Positions 33,759 to 42,218 of a stretch of DNA of 64,000 bases are shown in pieces. Both the position numbers and the translations under genes were made by a program. The stretch comes from Anaerolineae bacterium. GTDB taxonomy: Bacteria; Chloroflexota; Anaerolineae; Promineifilales; Promineifilaceae. The stretch is from NCBI GenBank assembly GCA_030425205.1, contig JAUIAP010000029.1, forward strand, positions 1 to 64,000, in the 5' to 3' direction. How positions within the stretch are numbered: the first letter of the stretch is position 1; each line of letters begins with the position of its first letter. The notes beneath the pieces are model-generated. The model ran no database searches, was not told where the DNA came from, and worked only from the letters and a program-made list of their open reading frames with translations.

Positions 33759-33955
33759 CGTAGAATTTTCCACCCGCCCGCCTTTTTATAGTGGGTTGAT
33801 GCAGTGCGTTTCTTCGCAGCATGACACAAAAAACTTGCTGATTTTGGTATCATTTGCAATGTTCGATCGGACATTGCAAATTTGTATAACTACAGTGTAA
33901 AGTAATTTCTATGGCGTGGTCATTCTCGTGCAGGCGGGAATCCAGGGAAAAGAAT

Positions 33956-33980
33956 GGATACCTGCCTGCGCAGGTATGAC
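33956..33980. repeat. REP-like 25-bp palindrome, copy 3
   Basis: GGATACCTGCC-TGC-GCAGGTATGAC with a CTTACTTTAC continuation shared with copy 1. A degenerate relative (GCAGGCGGGAATCC) stands just before it at 33930-33943. Confidence 0.85.
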
Positions 33981-34016
33981 AAGACTTACTTTACGCTATA
34001 CCAACAATGAGGAATT

Positions 34017-34286
34017 ATGTGCCGCAACATCAAACCACTCGCCAACTTTGAACCCCCCGCAACTGACGCAGAAATCCGCGCCGCTGCGCTCCAATTTGTC
34101 CGCAAAGTCAGCGGAACGACCAAACCGTCTAAAGCCAATCAAGCCCCCGTCGATCACGCCGTAGACCAGATTGCGGCAGCCGTTCATGAACTACTATCCG
34201 CACTGGTCACGTCTGCACCGCCCAAAAACCGTGAGGTCGAAGCGGCAAAGGCACGCGCCAGAAGTGCCAAACGATTCGCCGCATGA
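34017..34286 (+). CDS. DUF2277 family protein
   Basis: 89-residue protein. The start Met-Cys-Arg-Asn-Ile-Lys-X-Leu-X-Asn-Phe-Glu-Pro-Pro-Ala-Thr, the middle Ala-Ala-Leu-Gln-Phe-Val-Arg-Lys and the tail Glu-Ala-Ala-Lys-Ala-Arg-Ala match DUF2277. The function is unknown. It is probably a single small gene. Confidence 0.93.
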   Translation: MCRNIKPLANFEPPATDAEIRAAALQFVRKVSGTTKPSKANQAPVDHAVDQIAAAVHELLSALVTSAPPKNREVEAAKARARSAKRFAA

Positions 34287-34324
34287 CCGCGCCAAAATTG
34301 GCACGGTCATGCTGAATACAGCAA

Positions 34325-34450
34325 ACCTCATCAAAATGTGTGCCGTAAGTGTAGTTGCTAGTTGCTAGTTGCTGGTTGCTAGTGAAGAAAATGCGTCAAC
34401 ACATTTTCTTACCACTAATCACTTACCACTAACCACTTGCGGCTTCGCCG
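34325..34450. repeat. Dispersed intergenic element, copy B
   Basis: Same order of blocks as 10203-10320 with more GTTGCTA units: ACCTCATCAAAATGTG, four heptamers, CAACACATTTTC, CCACTAA units, CTTGCGGCTTCGCCG. The stop codon and last seven codons of the giant minus-strand gene lie inside it. The element has therefore contributed the end of that protein. Confidence 0.85.
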
Positions 34451-37400
34451 CCACGCCGCTTAAGGAGGCAATAGGTCGTCACGAGCACGATGCCGACCAT
34501 TGCCAAGAGTAGCGCAAGCGCAGTTGTCGTCGTTCCGAACTGACTGAGACTGATCGCTGTTGGAATCGTCGTTCCCTCAAACGCGCCCATGTCGAAGCTC
34601 GCCCCCTGCGGACGACCCACATTATCCAAATCGCGGGCTGGCCCTGTCGCACACGCATCAATTGAGGGAGAGCCTGCCCCTAATTTATAATCGCCCCGTG
34701 CATTGCTCACGAACAGTGGATCTGAACTGATATTGCCGCTTCCGCCCGCCAAGGCAGAGCCTTGCGTGTTATTACACGTGGGCGAGTTATCACCAATGTT
34801 GCCGCGCGATTGGTTGCCCCAGATGATATTGCCATCCATATTGCCCGTTGCACCGGCTGCGTAAAGCACGCCGAGATCGTTGTTGTCTACAATCGTGTTT
34901 TGGGTCAAGTCGAGCGATGCATCTATATAAATGTGAACGGCCGTGTTACTGAGAGCTGAGGAGGCATTATGGGCGACAAGCGAACTGGTCAAGGAACCAG
35001 ATGCCGTGCCGCGCAAGCCAATTGCCGATCCCGTGCCATCGTTGGTGTTGTTGACAATTGCGACGTATTCGGCCGAAAGCGTCGAGCTCTCAACATAGAT
35101 GCCACCCCCATCTTCATCCGCATGATTGTTCATAATCATCGAGCAGTAGTTGTTTGCGTCCAATGTGGTTGGGTCGCACGCTGTTGAGCGTGTCGCCGCT
35201 GTAAACGTCGTCTCAATCGATAAGATTGAGCCGTTGACTGCCGCGACGCCACCCCCATTTACGGTTGCAGCATTGTCGTCCAACGACGCTGTGATCAAGT
35301 CAATGGCGCTATTGTCGGCATAGACACCACCGCCGTTTTGTGCGTCGTTTTGATCAATATCAACACCGTTGATACGGAAGAGTGTGCTGTTGAGGACGTA
35401 TGCTGCCCCGCCATCCCCATTGGTTGCCGTGTTGCCCGACATTTGAGGACGGTCTGAACCGAAGTCGTCGATCAGGGCCGTTGCGCTCTCTACGTAGACA
35501 CCGCCGCCGTTTTGTGTCGCCGTATTCCCATTGATTTGCAACATTCCACGCGGCCAGAAGTAGGTGCTGCTGCTGACAAAGACGCCGCCACCATTGCTGC
35601 CAGCCGTGTTGTTAGTGATGTTGAATTGGTTGTGGTCCGCATCGATACGGAGCGTATTGTTGCCGCTGTTGTAAATTCCACCACCGTGAACACCCGCCTG
35701 ATTGTCTGAAACTTCGTTGACAACGGTATCGGCCGTCAACGTCACCGAGCCATTGACATTGTGGAGGCCACCACCGCTCCCGCTGGCCGTGTTAGCACGC
35801 AATTCGAGATCGGTCGCGCTAAACGTACCACCCTGATCGAGCGACACGCCACCGCCATTACCGCTCGTTGCCTCATTGTTGGTGATGGCACTATTGACAA
35901 GCGTGAATGTGCCACTGCTGTTAAAGCGCGCCCCACCGCCCCAATCTGCATCGTTGTTATTGAGGGTGCTGTCGCTGACATCGAGCGAGACATTGTCATC
36001 AATTGCGTAGATGCCACCGCCGAGATCGGCCGAATTTCCATCAATCAACGCCCCATTCTGAATCGTCACAGCAGTCGCCAAATTGTTTGAGTCGATGTAG
36101 ATGCCGCCACCCCAATTCGCTGCGACATTGTCGAGGATATTCGCGCCGTCAACATTGAGCGTTGCCTGCTCAACGACCGCGATGCCCGCGCCGTTTGTCG
36201 AGCTGGTGTTGCCCTGCACGCTATTGTTCGTGCTGAGCGTTAATGATGTGCCGCTGCCAGTCAGATAAACGCCGCCACCGATTGCCGCGCTGTTGGCATG
36301 ATTGACGTTTCCGCCACCAATGGTTGCGCTGTCAAAGAAGTTGATCGTTGCGCCGTTCGACGCATAGATGCCGCCACCATTTGTGGTTGCACTGTTGTTG
36401 CGAATCGTGCTGCTGTCATAGACATTGAGCGTTCCGCCCGACATAAAGATGCCGCCGCCGAGATCGGCCGATTGGTTTGGAAAGCTAGATATGCCATCAA
36501 AAACGCCGATGTCAGAGCCACCCCGTATATCGACAACACCCGCTGCGCCAATGGCAATGCCGCCGCCGTCCCCTGAGTCGGTGGTGACACTGCTATATAT
36601 CCAGCTATTGTTGAGCAATTCGGCCGAACCCAAAACCCGTAAACCGCCCCCGTTTAGTGCCGCCGTACCCCGCGCTAAACTTGCATTATCGAGAATTAAC
36701 GTGGAGCCAGCGTCTACATACGCCGCACCGCCATAGTTGGCCGTCCCATCCTCCAAGCGCACGTGGCGCAATATCACCGTCGAACTGTTCGAAACGCGCA
36801 TGATGCCGCCATGTGTGCGACCTGCCGCGTCGTTGGGGTCAATTTCGACAGCACCCTGACCTGAACCCGCTTCCACAGTGCAATCATTCGATGCAGAAAC
36901 GAGCGTGACGCTCTTGTTGACATCTCCCAGCACTTCGTCGTAATCTCCTGCTGGAATGTAGATGGTCGCCCCGTCGGCTGCCGCTGCAATTGCATCAACG
37001 ATGGTGCTATGTCCACAGACCGCACCGTCTACGCCAACTTGGGCATAGACTTCATCCGCGCCCGCATCATAGGTCCCCTCAATCACGACGTCACAGTTAT
37101 AGCAGACAAGACTCCAATCTTGATCGGTCGTGTCGCCGTTGTAATACTCGGCATCCCCGTTAAGCGATTGCGCAATGACGTTGATCGTGTACGTTGTGTC
37201 GTTTGGATCCTCGATCCAGACGTTTTCGACATTGTTGCGCGTGTCGTTGCTGCCGCCTGTTGTGCTCCAACCATCGGCCGCAAAGACGTTGCCACGCCAA
37301 TAGGCGCCGTTTGTCTCCTGTAGACGCAGATAGAGATCGTTGACCAGCGCAGGATTGGCGTTGTTCGCGCCCGGTGCATCGTCCCAATAGAGCGTGACGC

Positions 37401-40400
37401 GCATCGGCTCACTCGTATCAAACGGCCGCACCGCAATCTCCCACGTCTCACCATTATCAGTGAAGCGATCGGGCGTTTGATAGTAGACGATAGGGACGGT
37501 TGGGTTGAGCATTCGGTCGAGATTGACACGTCCCCACCCTTCATTGCCGTCTGGTCGGCCGCCCAAATCATCTGTCGTGTTGATAATCGCCGCCTTGACG
37601 ATAGAGGGATGGGGATTGCTCGTCGTGTTGTAGCGCACGCGCCAGAACTGAGTGAACAGCGCGGCCGCTCCTGCGACATGTGGGGAAGCCATGCTGGTTC
37701 CCGTGCAGAAGCTGTGCTGTGTTGACGTGCCGGGCGGGTTGCCCACGCCACCATCACAGCTCACCGTCGTGCCATTCGTATTTTGCGTACTGATGATGTT
37801 GCGACCGGGTGCCGTCACATCCGGCTTGATCCGTCCATCGGCCGCCAACCCACGACCGCTAAAGCCACTGATGTTGTCGATATCGCCAGCTTCACCACCT
37901 GCCGTATTGGAGCGATCGCTGTCGCTGCTGGCAACGACGAGCAGGTTTTTCGCCTCACCGGGATCATTGATGCCGCTGTTGCCAGCATTGCCTGCCGCAA
38001 AGACGGCGAGAAATGCGGTCGCGGGGGATGTGCCGTTGTTGATTGCGTCGAGCATCCAATCGTCGTGATTGGCCGCACCGCTGTTGTAACCCACGCCGGG
38101 ATCGGCCCCCCATGAGTTGTTGGAGAGATCGGCGTTGGTTGCCGAGTCGTTGACGCGCGTCTCACGGTCTGCCCCGCTATCTTCGGCGATGCCATCTTGT
38201 GCGTGGAGCGATGCGCCGGGAGCCACCCCTTGTCCATAGATAAATCCGTCACCATCGGCCGTTCCCGTGCCGCCGTCTCCCGCGACGATTCCCGCCACAT
38301 GGGTGCCATGTCCAGAGCCGCGACTGTCATTGTTGCTGTCGGGACCTCCATCGGAGCCGGGCTCACCCGCCTCGCTGTAGCCGCCATATTCGTTGCCCGA
38401 CACGACGTTGAGATCGGGGTGATCCCAGTCAACCCCCGAATCGACAACGGCGACGGTCACGCCATCCCCATCATAGCCCGTTGTGCCAAGCCATGTGGCA
38501 TAGCCCGTAGCAGGGTCGTCGCCGGGAACGTTGTCGGCAATGATCTGGTTGCTGCGTTCATCGAGAATTTGATCGACGGGGGTGCTATCGACGTGCAGCA
38601 ACTGCGGCAGCGTCAGCAGGTTCGCGACTTGATTGGCGGGCAGCGTGATCTGCCAAATGGTTGCCCACATATTTTCATTCATGATGTGGCGGTTCATCGT
38701 GTTGACCAGTTGACCTCCGAGCCGTTCGATCGTTTTGCCGACGCTGGCGAGTTCGCCGTCGTCTAGCAGATAGAGGTCGAGTTCGAGCACGTCGCTGCCA
38801 CGCTGAGGCAGTTTTTCCGCCAGTTGCCACGCGAGTCGATAGTCGCTGTGGAAAACGCCCGTCCAGCGGATGTTATCGCTGCGCGACTGCAAATCGGCGA
38901 GATCGGATTCCGAGCCCCATACCAAATAGGTGTTGAAGGGATAGTATTGAATGAGCTTGATGTTGCTCTCAAAGGTGTCTAAATCTTGATCTGTTGCTGG
39001 GTTGCGGAGCTGAACAAAGTACAGCGCGTCGCCATTGCTGTTGGTGTGTGCCGCGCCGCGTGTTGGTTCGCCCTCTTGGAGTGGATCGAAGCTGAAGTTG
39101 TTGAACTGAATTCGGCCGAAATTCTCCACAACCACATGTGGAAATTGCACTGCACGCGCCTGATCGGGCGTCATTTCAATCCAGACATATCGGCCGAAAT
39201 CGATCAGTCGCACCGCGTCAGTCAACAGGTCGCCAAGTGGGGCAGTTAACTCTTCTGGATAGACGATAATCGCCTGCGTTTGCCCCGCATTGCGGCCATC
39301 GAGTTCTGTTAACACAACGTCGTCGAGCTGACGGCGTGCCGTTCCAACATTCAAAATCGCATTGGGGCGTGCTTCGTAGTCGATGTCACGTGTATAACCG
39401 CCCGCGCACTGATCGACTGCGGGCGAGTTGCGACTGATGTGATAGTTGCTGGCAGCAGGGTCGAGAAATTGGGGGTCAGCAACCTCATTGTCGCTCCCTG
39501 CAAATGGTTCGGAGAGAATGGAGCAATCTATTGTCACATCGCCGTCTCCGTCCACCAGCCCGACCGTACTGTTGTCAAAGATGATCGATCGCGCCACGTC
39601 GAGCCGCGCTGTGTCATCAACGCCAAAAATTCTGTCAGATGCGGTGAACCCCGTCACGCCCGCAATCGTGAGGTTGTCAAGCGAGGCGTGTGGCCCTCCG
39701 CTCGAGTCAAATAGACGAATGACGTAGTTGCTGCCGCTTCCTTCGGTCAGCATCACGCTGTCTAGGTCAATTGAGGTGGCGTCGTTTAGCGCATAGACAA
39801 AGCTGCCGAGACTGCCTGAACTGTTCCCGTTGGCATAGGCCACTTTGAGATCGAGGTGGGCACCGCTGGCAACATAGGCTCCACCCCCATACGCATCGGC
39901 CGAATTGTTGGTTAGGCGCGCGCAACTGCTCGTAGTGCAGGCTGCGCTCGAATCAAAGTCGGCGATTGTCCCACTGCCAATTGCGTAGATGCCACCCCCA
40001 CTGCCGCCCGCCGAGTTGGATGCGACGATGCCATGATCGACATAAATATCGGAGTCACTGGCCAGATAAAGACCCCCACCATGCGAATCGGCCGAATTGA
40101 TGCTCACCGATGAATTAACAGTTAGCATGGCAATGCTGCTGCTATTGATGGCGTAAATGCCGCCCCCCGTTTGGGCAGAATTTAGGATCACACCACCAAA
40201 TCCGCTCTCGCCCAAGTTGACATCACAATTGTCGGCGTAAATGCCACCCCCACTGCCATCGTCGTTGTCGTTACTATCTGCGGTGTTTGGCTCCGACACG
40301 AAAATGAAAAAGAAACCGATATAGGAGTTTCCCTCGACATTGATTGTGCCATCGGTACAGAAAATTCCGCCGCCATCTTGCGTGGCGCTGTTGAGCGTCA

Positions 40401-41310
40401 CTTTTGAACTGTCACGCAATGTCAGCGTGGCGTTGTCTGTCATGTGAATTCCGCCGCCAAACGTTGAGCTGTTTTCTATGACAAACACCTCGTCCAGCGT
40501 CACGACATGTGCCGCGCCACTGATCTCGACCCCGCCGCCATAATCCGCATCATTGCGACCGCCACGAAGTTCGAAATCTTCGAGCAGGACGCTGCGAGCC
40601 GTTCCGCCATATATCTCAATGATGCTATCAAACGTTCCATTGCCGTCCAATATCGTCTTATCGGTTGTTTTTGCCACGCAGGTGCTGTTATAGCCACCAA
40701 TGATGGTCAGTGACTTGTTATTGATGTTGACTGTCGCAAGGGAGCCAGTCCATGTTTTTGCCTGCACGCGAATGGTGTCGCCACTAGCCGCCGCATCAAC
40801 GGCTGCCTGAACATTACCGTAGGTGCAACCGTCGCCAACGGTTAGAATGGCCGCTGCACGGTTCGTCGTGTCATCTCCTGCGGGTGTTGCCAGCTTGTCC
40901 GCATCTAGCACGTTGGACTGTTGATTCCGCACCTGTTGGGCGCGTTCGGCTGCGCGGGCTTCTTCCAGTTCGTTGGCCGTCACCACCGCTAGTTCGCTCA
41001 AATCATCAGCGGTCGCAACGACCTCGCGCTGCAACGTCGCCATATTTTGCACCAGATAGGCTTGAGACAAGCGCGCCTGATCGGCAAAGGGAAGCTGTTG
41101 CGCGAGCGTGGCGATTGTCTCCCAGTCGTCAGCCATTTCAATGGCGGCGTGAATGTCCGCGTAAGGCTCGATCCGTGTGTCAGGCTCGTTCGTGTTATTT
41201 ATTTCGGGAGGGAGTGCGGGATCGGCCGAAACGCCGCCCACAAGAATAAAGAAAAGTGCCAATAGTAAAAATATAAATGAGTGTCTCAATGTTTGGGTTG
41301 AATGGTTCAT
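34429..41310 (-). CDS. Giant secreted protein: beta-helix, subtilase, beta-helix, C-terminal anchor
   Basis: 2,293 residues. A signal peptide (about 1-29) and a helical region (to about 145) precede a right-handed beta-helix with Gly-Gly-Gly-Ile repeats (about 150-700). After a ~220-residue linker comes an S8 subtilase: Asp near 957 in Val-Val-Asp-Ser-Gly, His near 1002 in Gly-His-Gly-Thr-His, Ser near 1207 in Gly-Thr-Ser-Met-Ala-Ser-Pro. A beta-sandwich and a second long beta-helix (about 1430-2250) follow. A membrane segment (about 2262-2284) with a Lys-Arg-Arg tail anchors the end. The repeats resemble polymorphic outer-membrane protein repeats. It could be a surface adhesin-protease. Confidence 0.88.
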   Translation of the reverse strand: MNHSTQTLRHSFIFLLLALFFILVGGVSADPALPPEINNTNEPDTRIEPYADIHAAIEMADDWETIATLAQQLPFADQARLSQAYLVQNMATLQREVVATADDLSELAVVTANELEEARAAERAQQVRNQQSNVLDADKLATPAGDDTTNRAAAILTVGDGCTYGNVQAAVDAAASGDTIRVQAKTWTGSLATVNINNKSLTIIGGYNSTCVAKTTDKTILDGNGTFDSIIEIYGGTARSVLLEDFELRGGRNDADYGGGVEISGAAHVVTLDEVFVIENSSTFGGGIHMTDNATLTLRDSSKVTLNSATQDGGGIFCTDGTINVEGNSYIGFFFIFVSEPNTADSNDNDDGSGGGIYADNCDVNLGESGFGGVILNSAQTGGGIYAINSSSIAMLTVNSSVSINSADSHGGGLYLASDSDIYVDHGIVASNSAGGSGGGIYAIGSGTIADFDSSAACTTSSCARLTNNSADAYGGGAYVASGAHLDLKVAYANGNSSGSLGSFVYALNDATSIDLDSVMLTEGSGSNYVIRLFDSSGGPHASLDNLTIAGVTGFTASDRIFGVDDTARLDVARSIIFDNSTVGLVDGDGDVTIDCSILSEPFAGSDNEVADPQFLDPAASNYHISRNSPAVDQCAGGYTRDIDYEARPNAILNVGTARRQLDDVVLTELDGRNAGQTQAIIVYPEELTAPLGDLLTDAVRLIDFGRYVWIEMTPDQARAVQFPHVVVENFGRIQFNNFSFDPLQEGEPTRGAAHTNSNGDALYFVQLRNPATDQDLDTFESNIKLIQYYPFNTYLVWGSESDLADLQSRSDNIRWTGVFHSDYRLAWQLAEKLPQRGSDVLELDLYLLDDGELASVGKTIERLGGQLVNTMNRHIMNENMWATIWQITLPANQVANLLTLPQLLHVDSTPVDQILDERSNQIIADNVPGDDPATGYATWLGTTGYDGDGVTVAVVDSGVDWDHPDLNVVSGNEYGGYSEAGEPGSDGGPDSNNDSRGSGHGTHVAGIVAGDGGTGTADGDGFIYGQGVAPGASLHAQDGIAEDSGADRETRVNDSATNADLSNNSWGADPGVGYNSGAANHDDWMLDAINNGTSPATAFLAVFAAGNAGNSGINDPGEAKNLLVVASSDSDRSNTAGGEAGDIDNISGFSGRGLAADGRIKPDVTAPGRNIISTQNTNGTTVSCDGGVGNPPGTSTQHSFCTGTSMASPHVAGAAALFTQFWRVRYNTTSNPHPSIVKAAIINTTDDLGGRPDGNEGWGRVNLDRMLNPTVPIVYYQTPDRFTDNGETWEIAVRPFDTSEPMRVTLYWDDAPGANNANPALVNDLYLRLQETNGAYWRGNVFAADGWSTTGGSNDTRNNVENVWIEDPNDTTYTINVIAQSLNGDAEYYNGDTTDQDWSLVCYNCDVVIEGTYDAGADEVYAQVGVDGAVCGHSTIVDAIAAAADGATIYIPAGDYDEVLGDVNKSVTLVSASNDCTVEAGSGQGAVEIDPNDAAGRTHGGIMRVSNSSTVILRHVRLEDGTANYGGAAYVDAGSTLILDNASLARGTAALNGGGLRVLGSAELLNNSWIYSSVTTDSGDGGGIAIGAAGVVDIRGGSDIGVFDGISSFPNQSADLGGGIFMSGGTLNVYDSSTIRNNSATTNGGGIYASNGATINFFDSATIGGGNVNHANSAAIGGGVYLTGSGTSLTLSTNNSVQGNTSSTNGAGIAVVEQATLNVDGANILDNVAANWGGGIYIDSNNLATAVTIQNGALIDGNSADLGGGIYAIDDNVSLDVSDSTLNNNDADWGGGARFNSSGTFTLVNSAITNNEATSGNGGGVSLDQGGTFSATDLELRANTASGSGGGLHNVNGSVTLTADTVVNEVSDNQAGVHGGGIYNSGNNTLRIDADHNQFNITNNTAGSNGGGVFVSSSTYFWPRGMLQINGNTATQNGGGVYVESATALIDDFGSDRPQMSGNTATNGDGGAAYVLNSTLFRINGVDIDQNDAQNGGGVYADNSAIDLITASLDDNAATVNGGGVAAVNGSILSIETTFTAATRSTACDPTTLDANNYCSMIMNNHADEDGGGIYVESSTLSAEYVAIVNNTNDGTGSAIGLRGTASGSLTSSLVAHNASSALSNTAVHIYIDASLDLTQNTIVDNNDLGVLYAAGATGNMDGNIIWGNQSRGNIGDNSPTCNNTQGSALAGGSGNISSDPLFVSNARGDYKLGAGSPSIDACATGPARDLDNVGRPQGASFDMGAFEGTTIPTAISLSQFGTTTTALALLLAMVGIVLVTTYCLLKRRGGEAASG

Positions 41311-41510
41311 ATAGTCTCCGTAAATTGGATGAAGGATGTTGGTGTCGACGGTTTGCGCCAGCCGACACGTCGTTGCACTGCTTGCGGTTGGGTAACCTGT
41401 GCGTATTTGACATGACGCAGAGTTAGAAAAGTGCCGCTAGCACTACGCCTAGTAGAGATGCGATAAGCTTTGCATCGCGCTATCCGAGAAGGGAATGGGA
41501 AATCCCTCTC

Positions 41511-41906
41511 TTATTTTTCGATCGTAATCTCACGCGCCATATCATTGACACGCACAGTGTATGTGCCACCTTGCAGCGTAGCGTCGAGCTGATAGACCGC
41601 TTCAAACGGCTCTAAAGCCTGAATGCAGTCACGATTGCTCTCTCTGCTTACAAGAACGTCAATAGTGATCGAATTTCCGTCATGCTCGCCCGCAATCGAC
41701 TTAAATTGCGTGCAGCCATCGACTAGATCACCATAAACCGTGATCGTTTGTTGGGCGGGGTCATAGACAAAATCGGAAATCGGTGCGGGATTAACGACGA
41801 ATTGGGGAAGGGGGGTGGCCTCTTGCAAGTTGCGTTGCGTCGATCGACTGTTGGCACATCCCGCCAAGAGGAGTGTTGCGAGGATGGAAAACAATAAGTG
41901 CTTCAT
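41511..41906 (-). CDS. Small lipoprotein
   Basis: 131 residues with a lipobox (Leu-Leu-Ala-Gly-Cys, lipid Cys near residue 17). The mature part is beta-rich with two further cysteines that could pair. The family is not recognised. It lies 200 bp upstream of the giant protease gene on the same strand. The two may be co-expressed, but the gap argues for separate promoters. Confidence 0.78.
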   Translation of the reverse strand: MKHLLFSILATLLLAGCANSRSTQRNLQEATPLPQFVVNPAPISDFVYDPAQQTITVYGDLVDGCTQFKSIAGEHDGNSITIDVLVSRESNRDCIQALEPFEAVYQLDATLQGGTYTVRVNDMAREITIEK

Positions 41907-42218
41907 GCTGGCTCCTGCTAGTTGTGTATCGCTTACTGCTTCTCAGGCGTGGGATTGAGCGATTTTGCGTCTTGCGTATCCATGCGTCGTAAGCGTAAAA
42001 AGTTGGCTTCCAAAGCCCACGCATAGTTGCAGTATGGCACATGTCGTTTGCAGAGCGTTTGCATGGGCAAGGATTAGCCGCATCATAAAAGCCGCTATAA
42101 TAAGTGGTCAGCCTGTCAGCGCATCGGCAATTCAGCGCAACATCTACCTTCCAGTCTGACAAGCTGACGTGCTGAAATGCTGAATCGTATCGCCATTTTA
42201 GAGTGCATTGGAGCATCC
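41907..42218. other. Intergenic region between divergent genes
   Basis: 312 bp between the lipoprotein gene (minus) and the UvrA-like gene (plus). A TATAAT at 42096-42101 with a weak TTAGCC 16 bp upstream may be the plus-strand promoter. No gene is seen. Confidence 0.6.
42074..42101 (+). promoter_or_regulatory. Possible promoter of the UvrA-like gene
   Basis: TTAGCC (42074-42079), 16-bp spacer, TATAAT (42096-42101). The -10 box is perfect and the -35 box is poor. Confidence 0.4.

Noticed and set aside
37083-37757. 224-codon minus-strand frame inside the giant protease gene
   Set aside because: Same-strand out-of-frame shadow with an Arg/Thr/Ser-rich composition. The subtilase reading frame, with its catalytic Ser motif, covers the same bases.
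41490-41515. Hairpin GAGAAGGGA / TCCCTCTC as terminator of the lipoprotein gene
   Set aside because: The T-rich stretch lies on the wrong side for the minus-strand gene, and the stem is imperfect.
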